Part shown: piece after piece, positions 16,650-25,119 of the stretch | How the letters are laid out: each line of letters starts with the position of its first letter | Position numbering within the stretch: the stretch's first letter is position 1 | Assembly (NCBI RefSeq): GCF_023333585.1 | Contig: NZ_JAIQZN010000057.1 | Location: forward strand, 1 to 40,739 | Direction of reading: 5' to 3' | Origin: Argonema antarcticum A004/B2 | Lineage (GTDB): Bacteria; Cyanobacteriota; Cyanobacteriia; Cyanobacteriales; Aerosakkonemataceae | Length of the DNA: 40,739 nucleotides | Notes under the pieces: model-generated | What the model was told of the DNA's origin: nothing | Database searches by the model: none | Seen by the model: only the letters and a program-made list of their open reading frames with translations | Made by a program: the position numbers and the translations under genes

Positions 16650-17831
16650 ATGTCCACAGAAAATTTCTACTCTGATTTGCCTAGTTTCAAGAATTTTCTT
16701 GATATCACTGATTCGGAAAGATTTGTCTCTGTACCTGATGATTGGTACATATTGATTACAGATATTGTCGGTTCTACAAAAGCTATAGAAGCAGGACGTT
16801 ACAAAGATGTTAATCTCATCGGTGCTTGCTGTATTATTGCTATCTTAAATATAGCTGGCGAGCGTGAAGTTCCCTTCATTTTTGGCGGTGATGGTGCTTC
16901 CATTTTGATCCCGCCATCTCTACTTGTAGAAGCGAAACAAGCCTTGCTGGGAACGCAATATTTTGCCAAGCAGGAATTTAATATGGATTTGCGGCTAGGT
17001 ATTGTTCCTGTATTAGCTGTAACTGAGGCAAAGTATGAAGTAAAAATAGCCAAATTGAAAGTTTCTGATACTTATAGCCAAGGTATATTTACAGGCGGCG
17101 GACTGACTTATGCTACGCAACTGACTAAAGACTCAGCTACTGCTAAGATTTATAATATCAAAAATATAGGTATACCTGACAAAGCAGATTTCTCTGGGTT
17201 AAATTGTCCTTGGGAAGATATTCTCAGTCAACATGGGGAAATTGTTAGCTTGATGGTTATGGCAACAGTAAATGATAGTCAAAAGGAAAATTATGTTTAT
17301 AGAGCAGTGTTAGAGGAAATTTACCAAATTTATGGTAGGAGTGAAAATTTTCATCCTGTCATTCCTGAAAATCTCAGGCTGACATTAAAAAATAAAAACA
17401 TTTATAGTATGGTTAAAATTAATGGTCAACATATAAACTATTTACAAAAATTTGTTTTGGTGATTGTCATCAAAATTAAGATGTTAATTGGCGCAGTTTT
17501 GATGCGATTAAAAATAAAATTAGGGAAGGTAGATTGGGAATTGAGTAAAAATGGTTTGGTTGCCAATACTGATTACAGAAAGTTTGACGATTTGCTACGG
17601 ATGATTATATCTGGTAATATGACACAGCGAGAAAAATTAGTTACCTATTTGGAAAAAAACTACCGAGCAGGTAAGCTAGTGTATGGAATTCACGTTTCCG
17701 ATCGCGTTCTGATGACTTGTCTTGTGCCTGTAGGTGTGGGACGGGAAGTCCATTTGGTGGACGGTGCTGATGGTGGATATGCCTTAGCGGCAAAAGATAT
17801 GAAAGCCAGAATCAATTTGGCTTCTAAGTAA
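16650..17831 (+). CDS. DUF3095 family protein, nucleotide-cyclase-like
   Basis: This 393-residue soluble protein begins MSTENFYSDLPSFKNFLDI. The stretch YILITDIVGSTKAIEAGRYK recalls the first metal-binding Asp region of class III nucleotide cyclases, and FIFGGDGASILIPPSLL resembles the second. The family is annotated as DUF3095 as I recall it; enzymatic activity is unproven. The C-terminal third (YRKFDDLLRMIISG, MTCLVPVGVGREVHLVDGADGGYALA) is a second conserved region. A longer frame from GTG 16497 runs through the palindromic element at 16489-16596 and is rejected. It ends 18 bases before thrB. Confidence 0.65.
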   Translation: MSTENFYSDLPSFKNFLDITDSERFVSVPDDWYILITDIVGSTKAIEAGRYKDVNLIGACCIIAILNIAGEREVPFIFGGDGASILIPPSLLVEAKQALLGTQYFAKQEFNMDLRLGIVPVLAVTEAKYEVKIAKLKVSDTYSQGIFTGGGLTYATQLTKDSATAKIYNIKNIGIPDKADFSGLNCPWEDILSQHGEIVSLMVMATVNDSQKENYVYRAVLEEIYQIYGRSENFHPVIPENLRLTLKNKNIYSMVKINGQHINYLQKFVLVIVIKIKMLIGAVLMRLKIKLGKVDWELSKNGLVANTDYRKFDDLLRMIISGNMTQREKLVTYLEKNYRAGKLVYGIHVSDRVLMTCLVPVGVGREVHLVDGADGGYALAAKDMKARINLASK

Positions 17832-17849
17832 ATCCAGATAAATATAAAG

Positions 17850-18836
17850 ATGTCTGTTGTTTCTACTGTTAGTGTTACTGTTCCAGCTACTACGGCTAAC
17901 TTGGGGCCGGGTTTCGATTGCATCGGTGCAGCTTTAACGCTGTACAATGAGTTCAAGTTCTCTAGACTCGCTTCATCTGAATCGGCTGTAAATATTACTG
18001 TGACTGGGGTTGAGGCCGATCGCGTTTTGACTGATGAGAGCAATCTGGCTTACCAATCCTTCTTGAAGCTTTACGAACATATAGGTGAAACGCCGCCACC
18101 AGTAGAAATCGAAATAAATCTCGGTGTCCCACTGGCAAGAGGGTTGGGTAGTTCGGCAACGGCGATTGTCGGCGGGTTGGTTGGTGCTAATCTGTTGGCG
18201 GGGGAACCTATTTCTCAGACAGAATTGATGGAAATTGCGATCGCAATCGAAGGACACCCAGACAACGTAGTACCTGCACTGCTGGGAGGCTGTCGTTTGG
18301 CGGCTACAGGCTTAATTAACGAAGAAGATCTCCCCCCACATCCCCTGAAAAAAGGAGGGCAAGGAGGCGATCGCAGTTGGGAAATCTGCGATATTCCCTG
18401 GCATGGCGATATTGTGCCAGTGGTGGCAATTCCCGACTTTGAACTCTCCACGGCAGAGGCGAGGCGGGTTCTGCCAACCGAGTACAGCCGCGCCGATGCG
18501 ATTTTCAATACGGCGCATTTGGGTTTGCTGTTGCGGGGGTTAGAATCTAATCGCGGCGATTGGTTGCGAGTTGCTTTGCAAGATAAAATCCATCAGCCTT
18601 ATCGGCAAGGGCTGATTGCAGGGTATGATGCGGTGCAAAAAGCTGCTTTGGGATCGGGTGCATTCGGCATGGTAATTAGCGGTGCGGGGCCAACGCTATT
18701 GGCTTTAGCAGATTCGTCGTCAGCATCAGGTGTGGCGGCGGCAATGGCAGCAGCTTGGCAGCAGGAGGGGGTCAAAGCAAAAGTGCGATCGCTCTCTATT
18801 GATACCCAAGGCGCAAAAACCTTTAATATCGCCTAA
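17850..18836 (+). CDS. thrB: Homoserine kinase
   Basis: This GHMP-family kinase of 328 residues phosphorylates homoserine in threonine biosynthesis. It shows motif 1 VTVPATTANLGPGFDC, the ATP loop PLARGLGSSATAIVGG, and the third motif GAFGMVISGAGPTLLAL. About 17 residues (around 162-178, with PPHPLKKGGQGG) lie where I recall other cyanobacterial ThrB proteins being continuous. They are encoded by CCCCCCACATCCCC/AAAAAAGGAGGG-type repeat DNA at 18330-18368, which looks like an in-frame repeat insertion in a surface loop. The rest is intact, so activity is expected. Confidence 0.94.
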   Translation: MSVVSTVSVTVPATTANLGPGFDCIGAALTLYNEFKFSRLASSESAVNITVTGVEADRVLTDESNLAYQSFLKLYEHIGETPPPVEIEINLGVPLARGLGSSATAIVGGLVGANLLAGEPISQTELMEIAIAIEGHPDNVVPALLGGCRLAATGLINEEDLPPHPLKKGGQGGDRSWEICDIPWHGDIVPVVAIPDFELSTAEARRVLPTEYSRADAIFNTAHLGLLLRGLESNRGDWLRVALQDKIHQPYRQGLIAGYDAVQKAALGSGAFGMVISGAGPTLLALADSSSASGVAAAMAAAWQQEGVKAKVRSLSIDTQGAKTFNIA

Positions 18837-18847
18837 AATAGCTTGTT

Positions 18848-19213
18848 CTATTTTAAGAGCAGTCGCTTGAGAGTTTCAACCAGTTCAGCTGGATGGAACG
18901 GTTTGGCGATGTAAGCATCTGCACCTTGTTTTAGACCCCAATAGCGATCGATCTCTTTAGTCTTAGACGAACACATCACCACGGGTATTTTATTGGTTTT
19001 GGGATTAGATTTGAGGCGACGGCAAAATTCATAGCCGTTCATCCGGGGCATTACAATGTCCAAAAGTACTAAATCTGGACGATTAGCCTCAACTTTTTCT
19101 AGCGCTTCTACACCATCAATCGCTACCGTGACGTTCAGACCTTTATTTTTGAGAAAGCCTGAGATCATCTCTCTTTGGGTGGCACTATCCTCCACCAACA
19201 AAACTGTACTCAT
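18848..19213 (-). CDS. CheY/PilH-like single-domain response regulator
   Basis: This 121-residue receiver-only protein begins MSTVLLVEDSATQREMISGF. It has the acidic pocket Glu8-Asp9, phospho-acceptor Asp52 in LVLLDIVMPRMNGYEFCR, Ser in VVMCSSK, and Lys in AYIAKPF. Sequence style is that of PilH/PixH-type regulators, which in cyanobacteria act with CheA-like kinases in motility and phototaxis. No kinase, PatA-type partner or chemoreceptor is nearby, so the link to motility is only by resemblance. It converges with thrB, with an 11-base gap. Confidence 0.88.
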   Translation of the reverse strand: MSTVLLVEDSATQREMISGFLKNKGLNVTVAIDGVEALEKVEANRPDLVLLDIVMPRMNGYEFCRRLKSNPKTNKIPVVMCSSKTKEIDRYWGLKQGADAYIAKPFHPAELVETLKRLLLK

Positions 19214-19584
19214 AACTTTTAGCTGCTATCCAGTATTGAAACAAAAACCGGAAAGGGTTTCGCCCTCGATCGGGATTTCCCTTAAGTAAATTTAACTACC
19301 CAATTCCACTCCTAATCTAACACCCCTTCTCTAATTTAAGCGAAATCCCTGATGACATACCTATGTAGGTTTGATCTCAAATCGAATTTTGCGTTTTGAG
19401 ATCTTACTTTTGGAACAGAAACTCAACACTACTGATTTAGAGATTGTCGCATAAATTACACATAATCCCAATAATTTCAGGACTTACGCAGAACTCCCCC
19501 CTAGCCACCCAGATTTGGGTGGCTAGGGGACGAACAAGGAATATTGCGTAAGTCCTGTTTGTGTTAGTAAAAATCGGCAGCAAA
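19214..19584. other. Intergenic region with inverted repeats
   Basis: No gene is seen. An inverted repeat GATCTCAAA/TTTGAGATC lies at 19373-19403 in the upstream region of the CheY-like gene and could be an operator. The element at 19478-19557 is listed separately. Confidence 0.4.
19478..19557. mobile_element. ACTTACGCA-type MITE with nested hairpin
   Basis: Perfect 13-bp ends CAGGACTTACGCA and TGCGTAAGTCCTG bound 80 bases. Inside lies a second perfect 14-bp stem, CCCCTAGCCACCCA with TGGGTGGCTAGGGG (19498-19529), with a 4-nt loop. Ends of this kind resemble termini of insertion sequences in cyanobacteria, as I recall, but no transposase is present. It lies 27 bases past the stop of the small gene at 19585-19791. 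Confidence 0.65.
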
Positions 19585-19791
19585 TCAGGCGATTTCTCCC
19601 ATTGCTTCCAACTCCAACATCGCATCAATCATCTGCTGTGCCTTGTACAAAGACTCGCCCAACGTACTGACGCGAACACCGTATTGAATGCCTTCGTATA
19701 CCCAGTGAAGCCACGTTTCTTTCTCTTTCTTAAGAGTTTTTAGATAAATCGGGATGGAATGGTACGTACTAACTGGTGTTAAATTCATCAT
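19585..19791 (-). CDS. Small conserved hypothetical protein
   Basis: I do not recognise a family for this 68-residue protein. It reads MMNLTPVSTYHSIPIYLK, then a Trp-containing segment HWVYEGIQYGVRVSTLG and an acidic helix ending LELEAMGEIA. Two adjacent ATG codons (19791, 19788) are possible starts. It is isolated: the histidine kinase gene ends 302 bases upstream on the same strand, separated by a terminator-like hairpin. Confidence 0.6.
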   Translation of the reverse strand: MMNLTPVSTYHSIPIYLKTLKKEKETWLHWVYEGIQYGVRVSTLGESLYKAQQMIDAMLELEAMGEIA

Positions 19792-19992
19792 ACCTACTGA
19801 CCTCTATGTCTAACGATTCAGGTGTGGATCTTCTATCAACGATCGGTTTTGCACCCCGCGTTTTCATAGAAACTAACTAACTATATTTAATCAGTAAATT
19901 TTGTGAGATTAAATCTGTCTAAGGATCTTTTTAACAAATATTGAATTATTTCTGAGGATATACAGATTGCTTGTAACAGCAGCTACAGAAAT

Positions 19993-20012
19993 AAGCCCGC
20001 ATAGGCAGGCTT
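19993..20012 (-). terminator. Terminator of the histidine kinase gene
   Basis: Read on the minus strand, AAGCCTGC and GCGGGCTT pair with one mismatch around CTAT and are followed by ATTT. It lies 82 bases past the stop of the kinase gene at 20094. The remaining bases of 19792-20093 show no gene. Confidence 0.5.
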
Positions 20013-20093
20013 TTAGCTTAGCGATTTAGTACGAGTATAAATACCTTAATCACCGGACTTTTGTTTGTAGTGCGATCGACTGCAAACCGAAAA

Positions 20094-22706
20094 TTAACTT
20101 TGCCGGATGGGAATTTCAATAATAAATTCTGTGCCAACAGCAAGCTGGCTAGTGTAATGTAACTGGCCCTTGTGTTTTTCTACTACGATTTGGTAGCTAA
20201 CGGACAGCCCAAGACCCGTACCTCTGCCGATCGGTTTTGTGGTGAAAAAGGGGTCGAAAAGCTTGTCTAGCACCTCCTGGGTCATTCCGGGCCCGTTATC
20301 GGCGATGCGGATTACTGCGCGATCGCCGATCGTTTCTGTGCCAATCCAAATTGTCGGGCATAGGGCATAGGGAATGGGGGATTGGCTAAATTCTTCCCCA
20401 TCCCCCATGCGCCGTGGAAGTTGCCCCTCTTCCAAAGCATCAATCGCATTGGTCAAGATATTCATAAACACCTGATTTAGTTGTCCGGCGTAGCATTCTA
20501 TTTTAGGCAGATTGCCGTAAGCTTTAATTAGCTGAATTTCGGGATAATTTGATTTTGCTTTTAGCCTGTTTTGTAGAATCATCAACGTACTGTCAATACC
20601 TTCGTGAATATCGACTTTCTTCACTGCTGCTTCGTCGAGACGAGAGAAGTTACGCAAGCTAAGAACTATCTCCCGAATGCGTTCTGCCCCCACCTTCATC
20701 GAAGACAAAATTTTGGGAAGGTCTTCGGTGAGGAAATCCAAGTCTATCGCTTCTATTTCCTCCAAAATTCTCGGTGTGGGATTGGGGGATTCCTGCTGAT
20801 AAAGTTGTAATAATTTTAATAGATCTTGAGTGTAGTTATTGACATGGATAAGATTGCCGTAGATAAAATTAACGGGGTTATTAATTTCGTGGGCAACACC
20901 AGCAACCAACTGACCCAAACTGGACATCTTTTCGCTTTGAATTAACTGGGATTGGGTTTTTCGCAGCTCGCGCAAAGTTGTCTCTAACAGCGTCGCTTTT
21001 TCTCGCTCTCGTGCTTCTGACTCTTGCAATGCTAGCTCAGCTTGTTTGCGATCGCTTATATCTTGGATAACGGCAATTAAATACTTCGGCTTTCCTGGCA
21101 ACTCGCGCACCAGCGATACCGTTAAATTAACCCAACTCAACGACCCATTTTTGCAAATATAACGTTTTTCTAGCGAGAAGGTTTGAATTTCATTGGCAAG
21201 CAATTGGCGCATCAACTCCAAGTTGATATTGAGATCGTCCGGATGAGTAATATCCATAAAAGTTACCCCGATCAATTCCTCTTGTGTATATCCCAAAATA
21301 TCACAAAACTTTTGATTTACCTGTAGCAACCGGCCATCCGTTCGCGCATGACAAATGCCAACAGCCGCCTGCTCAAAAGTGGCGCGAAATTGCTCCTCAC
21401 TTTCCCGCAATGCCGCTTCTATCTGTTGGCGTTCGACGATTTCTTCTAGCAGTTGCTGATTAGCTATTTGAAGTTCTGCAGTCCTCGCAAACACCAGGTC
21501 TTCTAAACCTTCCTGGTACTCGCGCAAGGCTTTTTCTGCCTGTTTTAGTTGGGTGATTTCTACAACGACTACACCCACGCCGATGGGTTGACTTTCCTCG
21601 CCAAAAAGGGGAAATTTAGAAGTTACCCAATGGCGCAATATACCCGGTTGAGAAGGAGTTTCACCGCTTATTTCTTCGTTAATAATCGATTTGCCGGTAG
21701 TCAATATATGACGATATCCGGGTTCCAACTTTGGTGCCAAATGTGGCAAAGCTTCACTCATTCTTTTGCCGATCAGATCTGCTGGTGTCCGACCGCTATT
21801 TTCTGCCAGCGTTGGGTTGACTTGGATATAACGCATCTCGTCGTCAAAAATACAGAGTCCGGCTGGCGAAGCATTGAAAAAAGCGTCAAAACGAGCTTGG
21901 CGCAAGGCTAATTCTTTTTCTAAAGCTTTGCTAGAGGTGATATCAATCCCAAACGCAATCAGAAAGTTGAACTCGCCATTGTCCTTCAAAGCTAACTGTC
22001 CGCGCCACTCAACCAAGAGTTCCTGACCATTCTTAGTAAGTACCCGGTTTGAGTGGACGTTAGGTTGGTGGGTGCGTACACAATCCTCCAAAATTTGCAG
22101 AAGCTTTTGGTGTTCATCTTCTGGAACAAAAGTTTGCAGATAATCGGTACCTACAACTTCTTCTAGGGTATAGCCTAGCGCGTTTAGCATTGAGGGGTTC
22201 ATTGTCAAGGTTTTGCCATCGGCGCTGACAGTGACAACAAAAATCTGACAGGCTTCCAGTACGGCTTCGCTGAAGTCTCTTTCTTTGATTAATTCTGCTT
22301 CGATTCGTTTTAGATCGGTGATCTCTTCAATACTTGACAAACTTAGTTGTGCGATCGCATCCGCTAAAATTATCGCGCCGCCGATTTCGCCAGTACTGGT
22401 ACGCCAAGGATGGATTTTACACTTCAGATGCTCGATGGAACCATCTGATTTGACGATAAAATCTTCCTGGGATTCTTCCACTGCTTCAGCCAAACAACGC
22501 TGGTATTTCCAGCGCAAATTGTCGGATAAATCCGGTAAAATTTCGTCATGAGAGCGACCGATGATGTCTCGATCGCTTAAACCGAAATCTGTCAGCCAGC
22601 GGCGCGAGGCGAACAAGTAACGCATATTGCGATCGCACATAGCAACAGCGCTGGGAATATGTTCCAAAAAAAGATGTAACAGTTCTGGATTATCTGGCGA
22701 GTACAT
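20094..22706 (-). CDS. Multi-PAS sensor histidine kinase
   Basis: This 870-residue kinase has no transmembrane segment, so it is probably cytoplasmic. Four PAS domains lie at about residues 8-115, 145-260, 268-390 and 432-555, joined by coiled-coil helices. The HisKA domain has the phosphorylated His in LVAGVAHEINNPVNF. The ATPase domain has the N box NILTNAIDAL, the G1 box IADNGPGM, and the G2 box GRGTGLGLS. There is no receiver domain, and no cognate regulator is adjacent. About 20 residues following NAIDALEEGQL (RRMGDGEEFSQSPIPYALCP) are encoded by GGGCATAGGG-type repeat DNA at about 20355-20408, interrupting the usual spacing of the ATPase domain. Confidence 0.92.
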   Translation of the reverse strand: MYSPDNPELLHLFLEHIPSAVAMCDRNMRYLFASRRWLTDFGLSDRDIIGRSHDEILPDLSDNLRWKYQRCLAEAVEESQEDFIVKSDGSIEHLKCKIHPWRTSTGEIGGAIILADAIAQLSLSSIEEITDLKRIEAELIKERDFSEAVLEACQIFVVTVSADGKTLTMNPSMLNALGYTLEEVVGTDYLQTFVPEDEHQKLLQILEDCVRTHQPNVHSNRVLTKNGQELLVEWRGQLALKDNGEFNFLIAFGIDITSSKALEKELALRQARFDAFFNASPAGLCIFDDEMRYIQVNPTLAENSGRTPADLIGKRMSEALPHLAPKLEPGYRHILTTGKSIINEEISGETPSQPGILRHWVTSKFPLFGEESQPIGVGVVVVEITQLKQAEKALREYQEGLEDLVFARTAELQIANQQLLEEIVERQQIEAALRESEEQFRATFEQAAVGICHARTDGRLLQVNQKFCDILGYTQEELIGVTFMDITHPDDLNINLELMRQLLANEIQTFSLEKRYICKNGSLSWVNLTVSLVRELPGKPKYLIAVIQDISDRKQAELALQESEAREREKATLLETTLRELRKTQSQLIQSEKMSSLGQLVAGVAHEINNPVNFIYGNLIHVNNYTQDLLKLLQLYQQESPNPTPRILEEIEAIDLDFLTEDLPKILSSMKVGAERIREIVLSLRNFSRLDEAAVKKVDIHEGIDSTLMILQNRLKAKSNYPEIQLIKAYGNLPKIECYAGQLNQVFMNILTNAIDALEEGQLPRRMGDGEEFSQSPIPYALCPTIWIGTETIGDRAVIRIADNGPGMTQEVLDKLFDPFFTTKPIGRGTGLGLSVSYQIVVEKHKGQLHYTSQLAVGTEFIIEIPIRQS

Positions 22707-22836
22707 GGCTAATTGGTAATTGGGAATTGCTAAGTAGGAATTAGTAATTGCTAATTGGGTAATTTCAAATTTCAGAGATCGGATTCCAGATTGAAATAAA
22801 ATTTAAAATCTAAAATCTAAAATTACCCATTACCCA

Positions 22837-23238
22837 CTAGCCGCCGCTGATTTTGGCTTTGTAACCCTGTTGAATCAGAACCTGAACAAGCCTCTGACCG
22901 CAATCCCCTTGAATTTCAATGGTATTGTCTTTAACAGTGCCACCAGTACCGCATTGAGTTTTCAACTGTTTGAGCAAGGCGTTGAGAGTTTCCGGCTTAC
23001 TCTGAAAACCAGTAATTACCGTTACGGTTTTGCCCTTGCGACCTTTGCGGGATGCCTGCACTCGGAGGTCTTGTTGATTTGGCGGTAGTTCTGGGACTGC
23101 TCGTTCTAGGGCTGCTGAGTTGTCTGGGACCGATCGTTTTAGGGCGGCTGAGTTGTCGCCGTTGCCAAATTCTGAGTAGACGATGCGATTTTCAGTCAAG
23201 GTTTTGAGGTCGGAAGATTTGCGCTTTGAAGAAGACAT
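22837..23238 (-). CDS. SUI1/eIF1-like translation factor (YciH family)
   Basis: This 133-residue protein has the SUI1 fold in its C-terminal two-thirds: GKTVTVITGFQ, a central LNALLKQLKTQCGTGGTVKDN, and GDCGQRLVQVLIQQGYKAKISGG. Bacterial members are thought to influence start-codon selection; a translational role is inferred. The N-terminus is longer than in YciH and contains two 11-residue copies, DNSAALKRSVP and DNSAALERAVP, encoded by a 33-base tandem repeat. The start at MSSSKRKSSD is preferred over an ATG four codons upstream. Confidence 0.88.
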   Translation of the reverse strand: MSSSKRKSSDLKTLTENRIVYSEFGNGDNSAALKRSVPDNSAALERAVPELPPNQQDLRVQASRKGRKGKTVTVITGFQSKPETLNALLKQLKTQCGTGGTVKDNTIEIQGDCGQRLVQVLIQQGYKAKISGG

Positions 23239-23862
23239 AAAAGACACCAATTATCTAAGAAGATCAGCTTTGTTTCTGCATTCTTTTTCACAGTATTACC
23301 AATTTCCCTTGGTGATGCTATAGCAACTGCTTTCGTCGGTGAGGACAGATGCGGGCAGAGGGGCAGAGGGGCCTCAAAAGTCAAAAGTCAAAAGTCAAAA
23401 GTAAAGAAGGGATTGGGGGCAGAGGGGCCTCAAAAGTCAAAAGTCAAAAGTCAAAAGTCAAAAGTCAAAAGTAAAGAAGGGATTGGGGGCAGAGGGGCAG
23501 AGGGGCAGAGGGGCAGAGGGCAGAAGGGAATTCTGACTCCTGACCTCTGCCGTGACCGTTCGCGCAGCGTCTCGCAGAGAAGGGAACAAGGGTTTAAAAC
23601 CCCGACCAAATTTTTAATTTGGTCGCTCTTATTAAGGAGGGGTCTGAATCCCCTTCTTAATAAAACCTTCTGCCCTCTGCCTTCTGCCTTCTCAACAAAT
23701 CCGTTGTCAGGCAAGTGAAGCTTACGTTTTGTATTGTAGTTAATCAATTCAAACAGGAAATAGAACAACCACTGCTTACAGTAATACCAGGAGCAAAGTG
23801 GTTCACTCGGCTCAGGTGAAGTGTTCTTAAATTCAAAAAAGCAATGGCGTCAGCATGAATCA
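23239..23862. repeat. Repeat-rich intergenic region
   Basis: No gene is supported. The left end of a family A element (TATAGCAACTGCTTTCGTCG) lies at 23319. Two copies of AGGGGCCTCAAAAGTC with AAAAGTC heptamers and a shared AAAGAAGGGATTGGGGGCAG tail fill about 23366-23490, followed by GGGGCAGA units. Then comes a GTTCGCGCAGCGTCTCGC repeat (23559-23576) and two adjacent hairpins. One is CGACCAAATT with a 3-nt loop (23603-23625). The other has 14-base arms, TTATTAAGGAGGGG against its complement with one mismatch (23629-23663). Confidence 0.6.
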
Positions 23863-24062
23863 ATCAAATTCAGGATACAAACTGGTCTACTTTGACGTTT
23901 GTTGGAAGTTTTGCTCTTTCAATGCTATTTTCTACTTATAGCAACCGCCAAGGCGGTTAGGACATTCTCAATTCCCGAAACCCTTGATTCTAAACACTTC
24001 TTCCCCTAGTCCCTAGCCCCTAGCCCCTAGTCCCTAGCTATATCTTGAGTAACAAACGTATT
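23863..24062 (+). pseudogene. 3' fragment of a ZIP transporter gene, interrupted by a MITE
   Basis: Positions 23863-23938 match 32588-32663, the 3' end of the intact ZIP gene, with three differences in 76 bases. The match resumes after the 104-base insert (24043 onward, TCTTGAGTAACAAACGTATT) and includes the ZIP stop codon TAA. The 5' part of the gene is missing. It precedes dnaJ, just as the intact ZIP gene precedes a dnaJ fragment at 32.7 kb, so it is a relic of a duplicated block. Confidence 0.9.
23937..24042 (+). mobile_element. MITE family A, copy 3, in the ZIP fragment
   Basis: The element begins TATAGCAACCGCC and ends CCTAGCTATA, with short TATAGC/GCTATA termini and a small internal stem (ACCGCC with GGCGGT). 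The empty site survives in the intact ZIP gene at 32662-32663, where a single TA stands at the junction, so insertion duplicated TA. It is nearly identical to the copy at 39487-39595, differing mainly in a short central segment. Confidence 0.8.
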
Positions 24063-24162
24063 TCTTTGACACTCCCATCCCCTTTTAGGGGATGGAATTC
24101 TTGAGAGCTAGGCTTGCCTAACACGCAAAGGTTTAGCCAAAAAACCTTTAGACAATCAAATT
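24043..24162. other. Upstream region of dnaJ with a perfect hairpin
   Basis: CCATCCCCT and AGGGGATGG form a 9-bp stem with a 3-nt loop (24075-24095), preceded by TTTGACACTC and followed by AATTCTTGAGAG. The arrangement recalls the subterminal hairpin of an IS200/IS605-type end, but no transposase or TnpB gene is present. It could equally be a regulatory hairpin of dnaJ. Confidence 0.35.
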
Positions 24163-25119
24163 ATGGCAACTGCAACCGACTTTAAAGATTACTACACCAT
24201 TCTGGGAGTCAGCAAAACTGCAACTGCTGAAGAAATCAAGCGAGCATATCGCAAACTTGCCCGCAAATATCATCCTGATGTGAATCCCGGCAATCCAGAA
24301 GCTGAGGAGAAATTTAAAGACCTTAATGAAGCCAATGAGGTTGTCTCAAATCCTGAAACACGCGAAAAGTATGACCAATTTGGGCAGCACTGGAAGCAAG
24401 CGGCAGCAGGCGGGTTTCCTCCTAGAGAAACGAATGCAAATGCAGCAGGATTTGACCAATATAGCAACTTTGATGATTTTATCAATGATTTGATGGGTGG
24501 TAGAACCAGATCGGGACAAACTCATTACCGCACCTCAACTCAACAGCCTGATGATTTTGCTGGATTTCGTAGCCAAGCACCGGCACCTGATACAGAAGCG
24601 GCGATCGCGCTCTCCTTCTCAGAAGCATGGAATGGTGTTCAAAAACGGTTACAGTTGGACGATGAAACCATTAACATTCGCATTCCCGCAGGTGCTAAAT
24701 CAGGCAGTCGGATTCGGATTAAAGGCAAAGGTCGCGCTAGCCATTTTTCTCAGCAGCGAGGTGATTTGTATCTGACGATCGAACTATTTCCCCATCCATT
24801 TTTTAAATTTTCAGGTGATAACTTAATCTGCGAGGTTCCTATTCGCCCCGATGAAGCTGTCTTAGGTACTCAAATGCAAGTGCCAACGCCAGATGGTGCT
24901 GTGACGATGACTGTTCCTAAAGGGGTGAATTCTGGGCAATCGCTGCGGCTGCGAGCCAAGGGTTGGAAATTGCCGAAAGGCGATCGCACCGATCTAATTG
25001 TGAAACTTCAGATCGTATCTCCCAAGGAGTTGAGTGAAATCGAGCAGGATTGCTATGAAAAGATTCAGGCGAGTAGCAGTTTTAACCCGCGTTCTACATT
25101 AGAAGAGGTGACACTATGA
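24163..25119 (+). CDS. DnaJ/CbpA-type co-chaperone
   Basis: This 318-residue protein is a class II J-protein that stimulates Hsp70. The J domain spans about residues 9-72 with the HPD motif at 37-39 and ends EKYDQFG. A Gly/Asn-rich linker follows, then two C-terminal substrate-binding domains (LQLDDETINIRIPAGAKSGS; RGDLYLTIELFPHPFFKF). No CxxCxGxG zinc fingers are present, so it is CbpA-like rather than canonical DnaJ. The next gene, encoding a CbpM-like modulator, overlaps its stop by four bases (ATGA), indicating translational coupling. An interrupted duplicate of its middle lies at 32687-32933. Confidence 0.9.
   Translation: MATATDFKDYYTILGVSKTATAEEIKRAYRKLARKYHPDVNPGNPEAEEKFKDLNEANEVVSNPETREKYDQFGQHWKQAAAGGFPPRETNANAAGFDQYSNFDDFINDLMGGRTRSGQTHYRTSTQQPDDFAGFRSQAPAPDTEAAIALSFSEAWNGVQKRLQLDDETINIRIPAGAKSGSRIRIKGKGRASHFSQQRGDLYLTIELFPHPFFKFSGDNLICEVPIRPDEAVLGTQMQVPTPDGAVTMTVPKGVNSGQSLRLRAKGWKLPKGDRTDLIVKLQIVSPKELSEIEQDCYEKIQASSSFNPRSTLEEVTL

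Noticed and set aside
23413-23768. Open frames on both strands in the repeat-rich gap
   Set aside because: They read AAAAGTC and GGGGCAGA repeats and have no conserved features.
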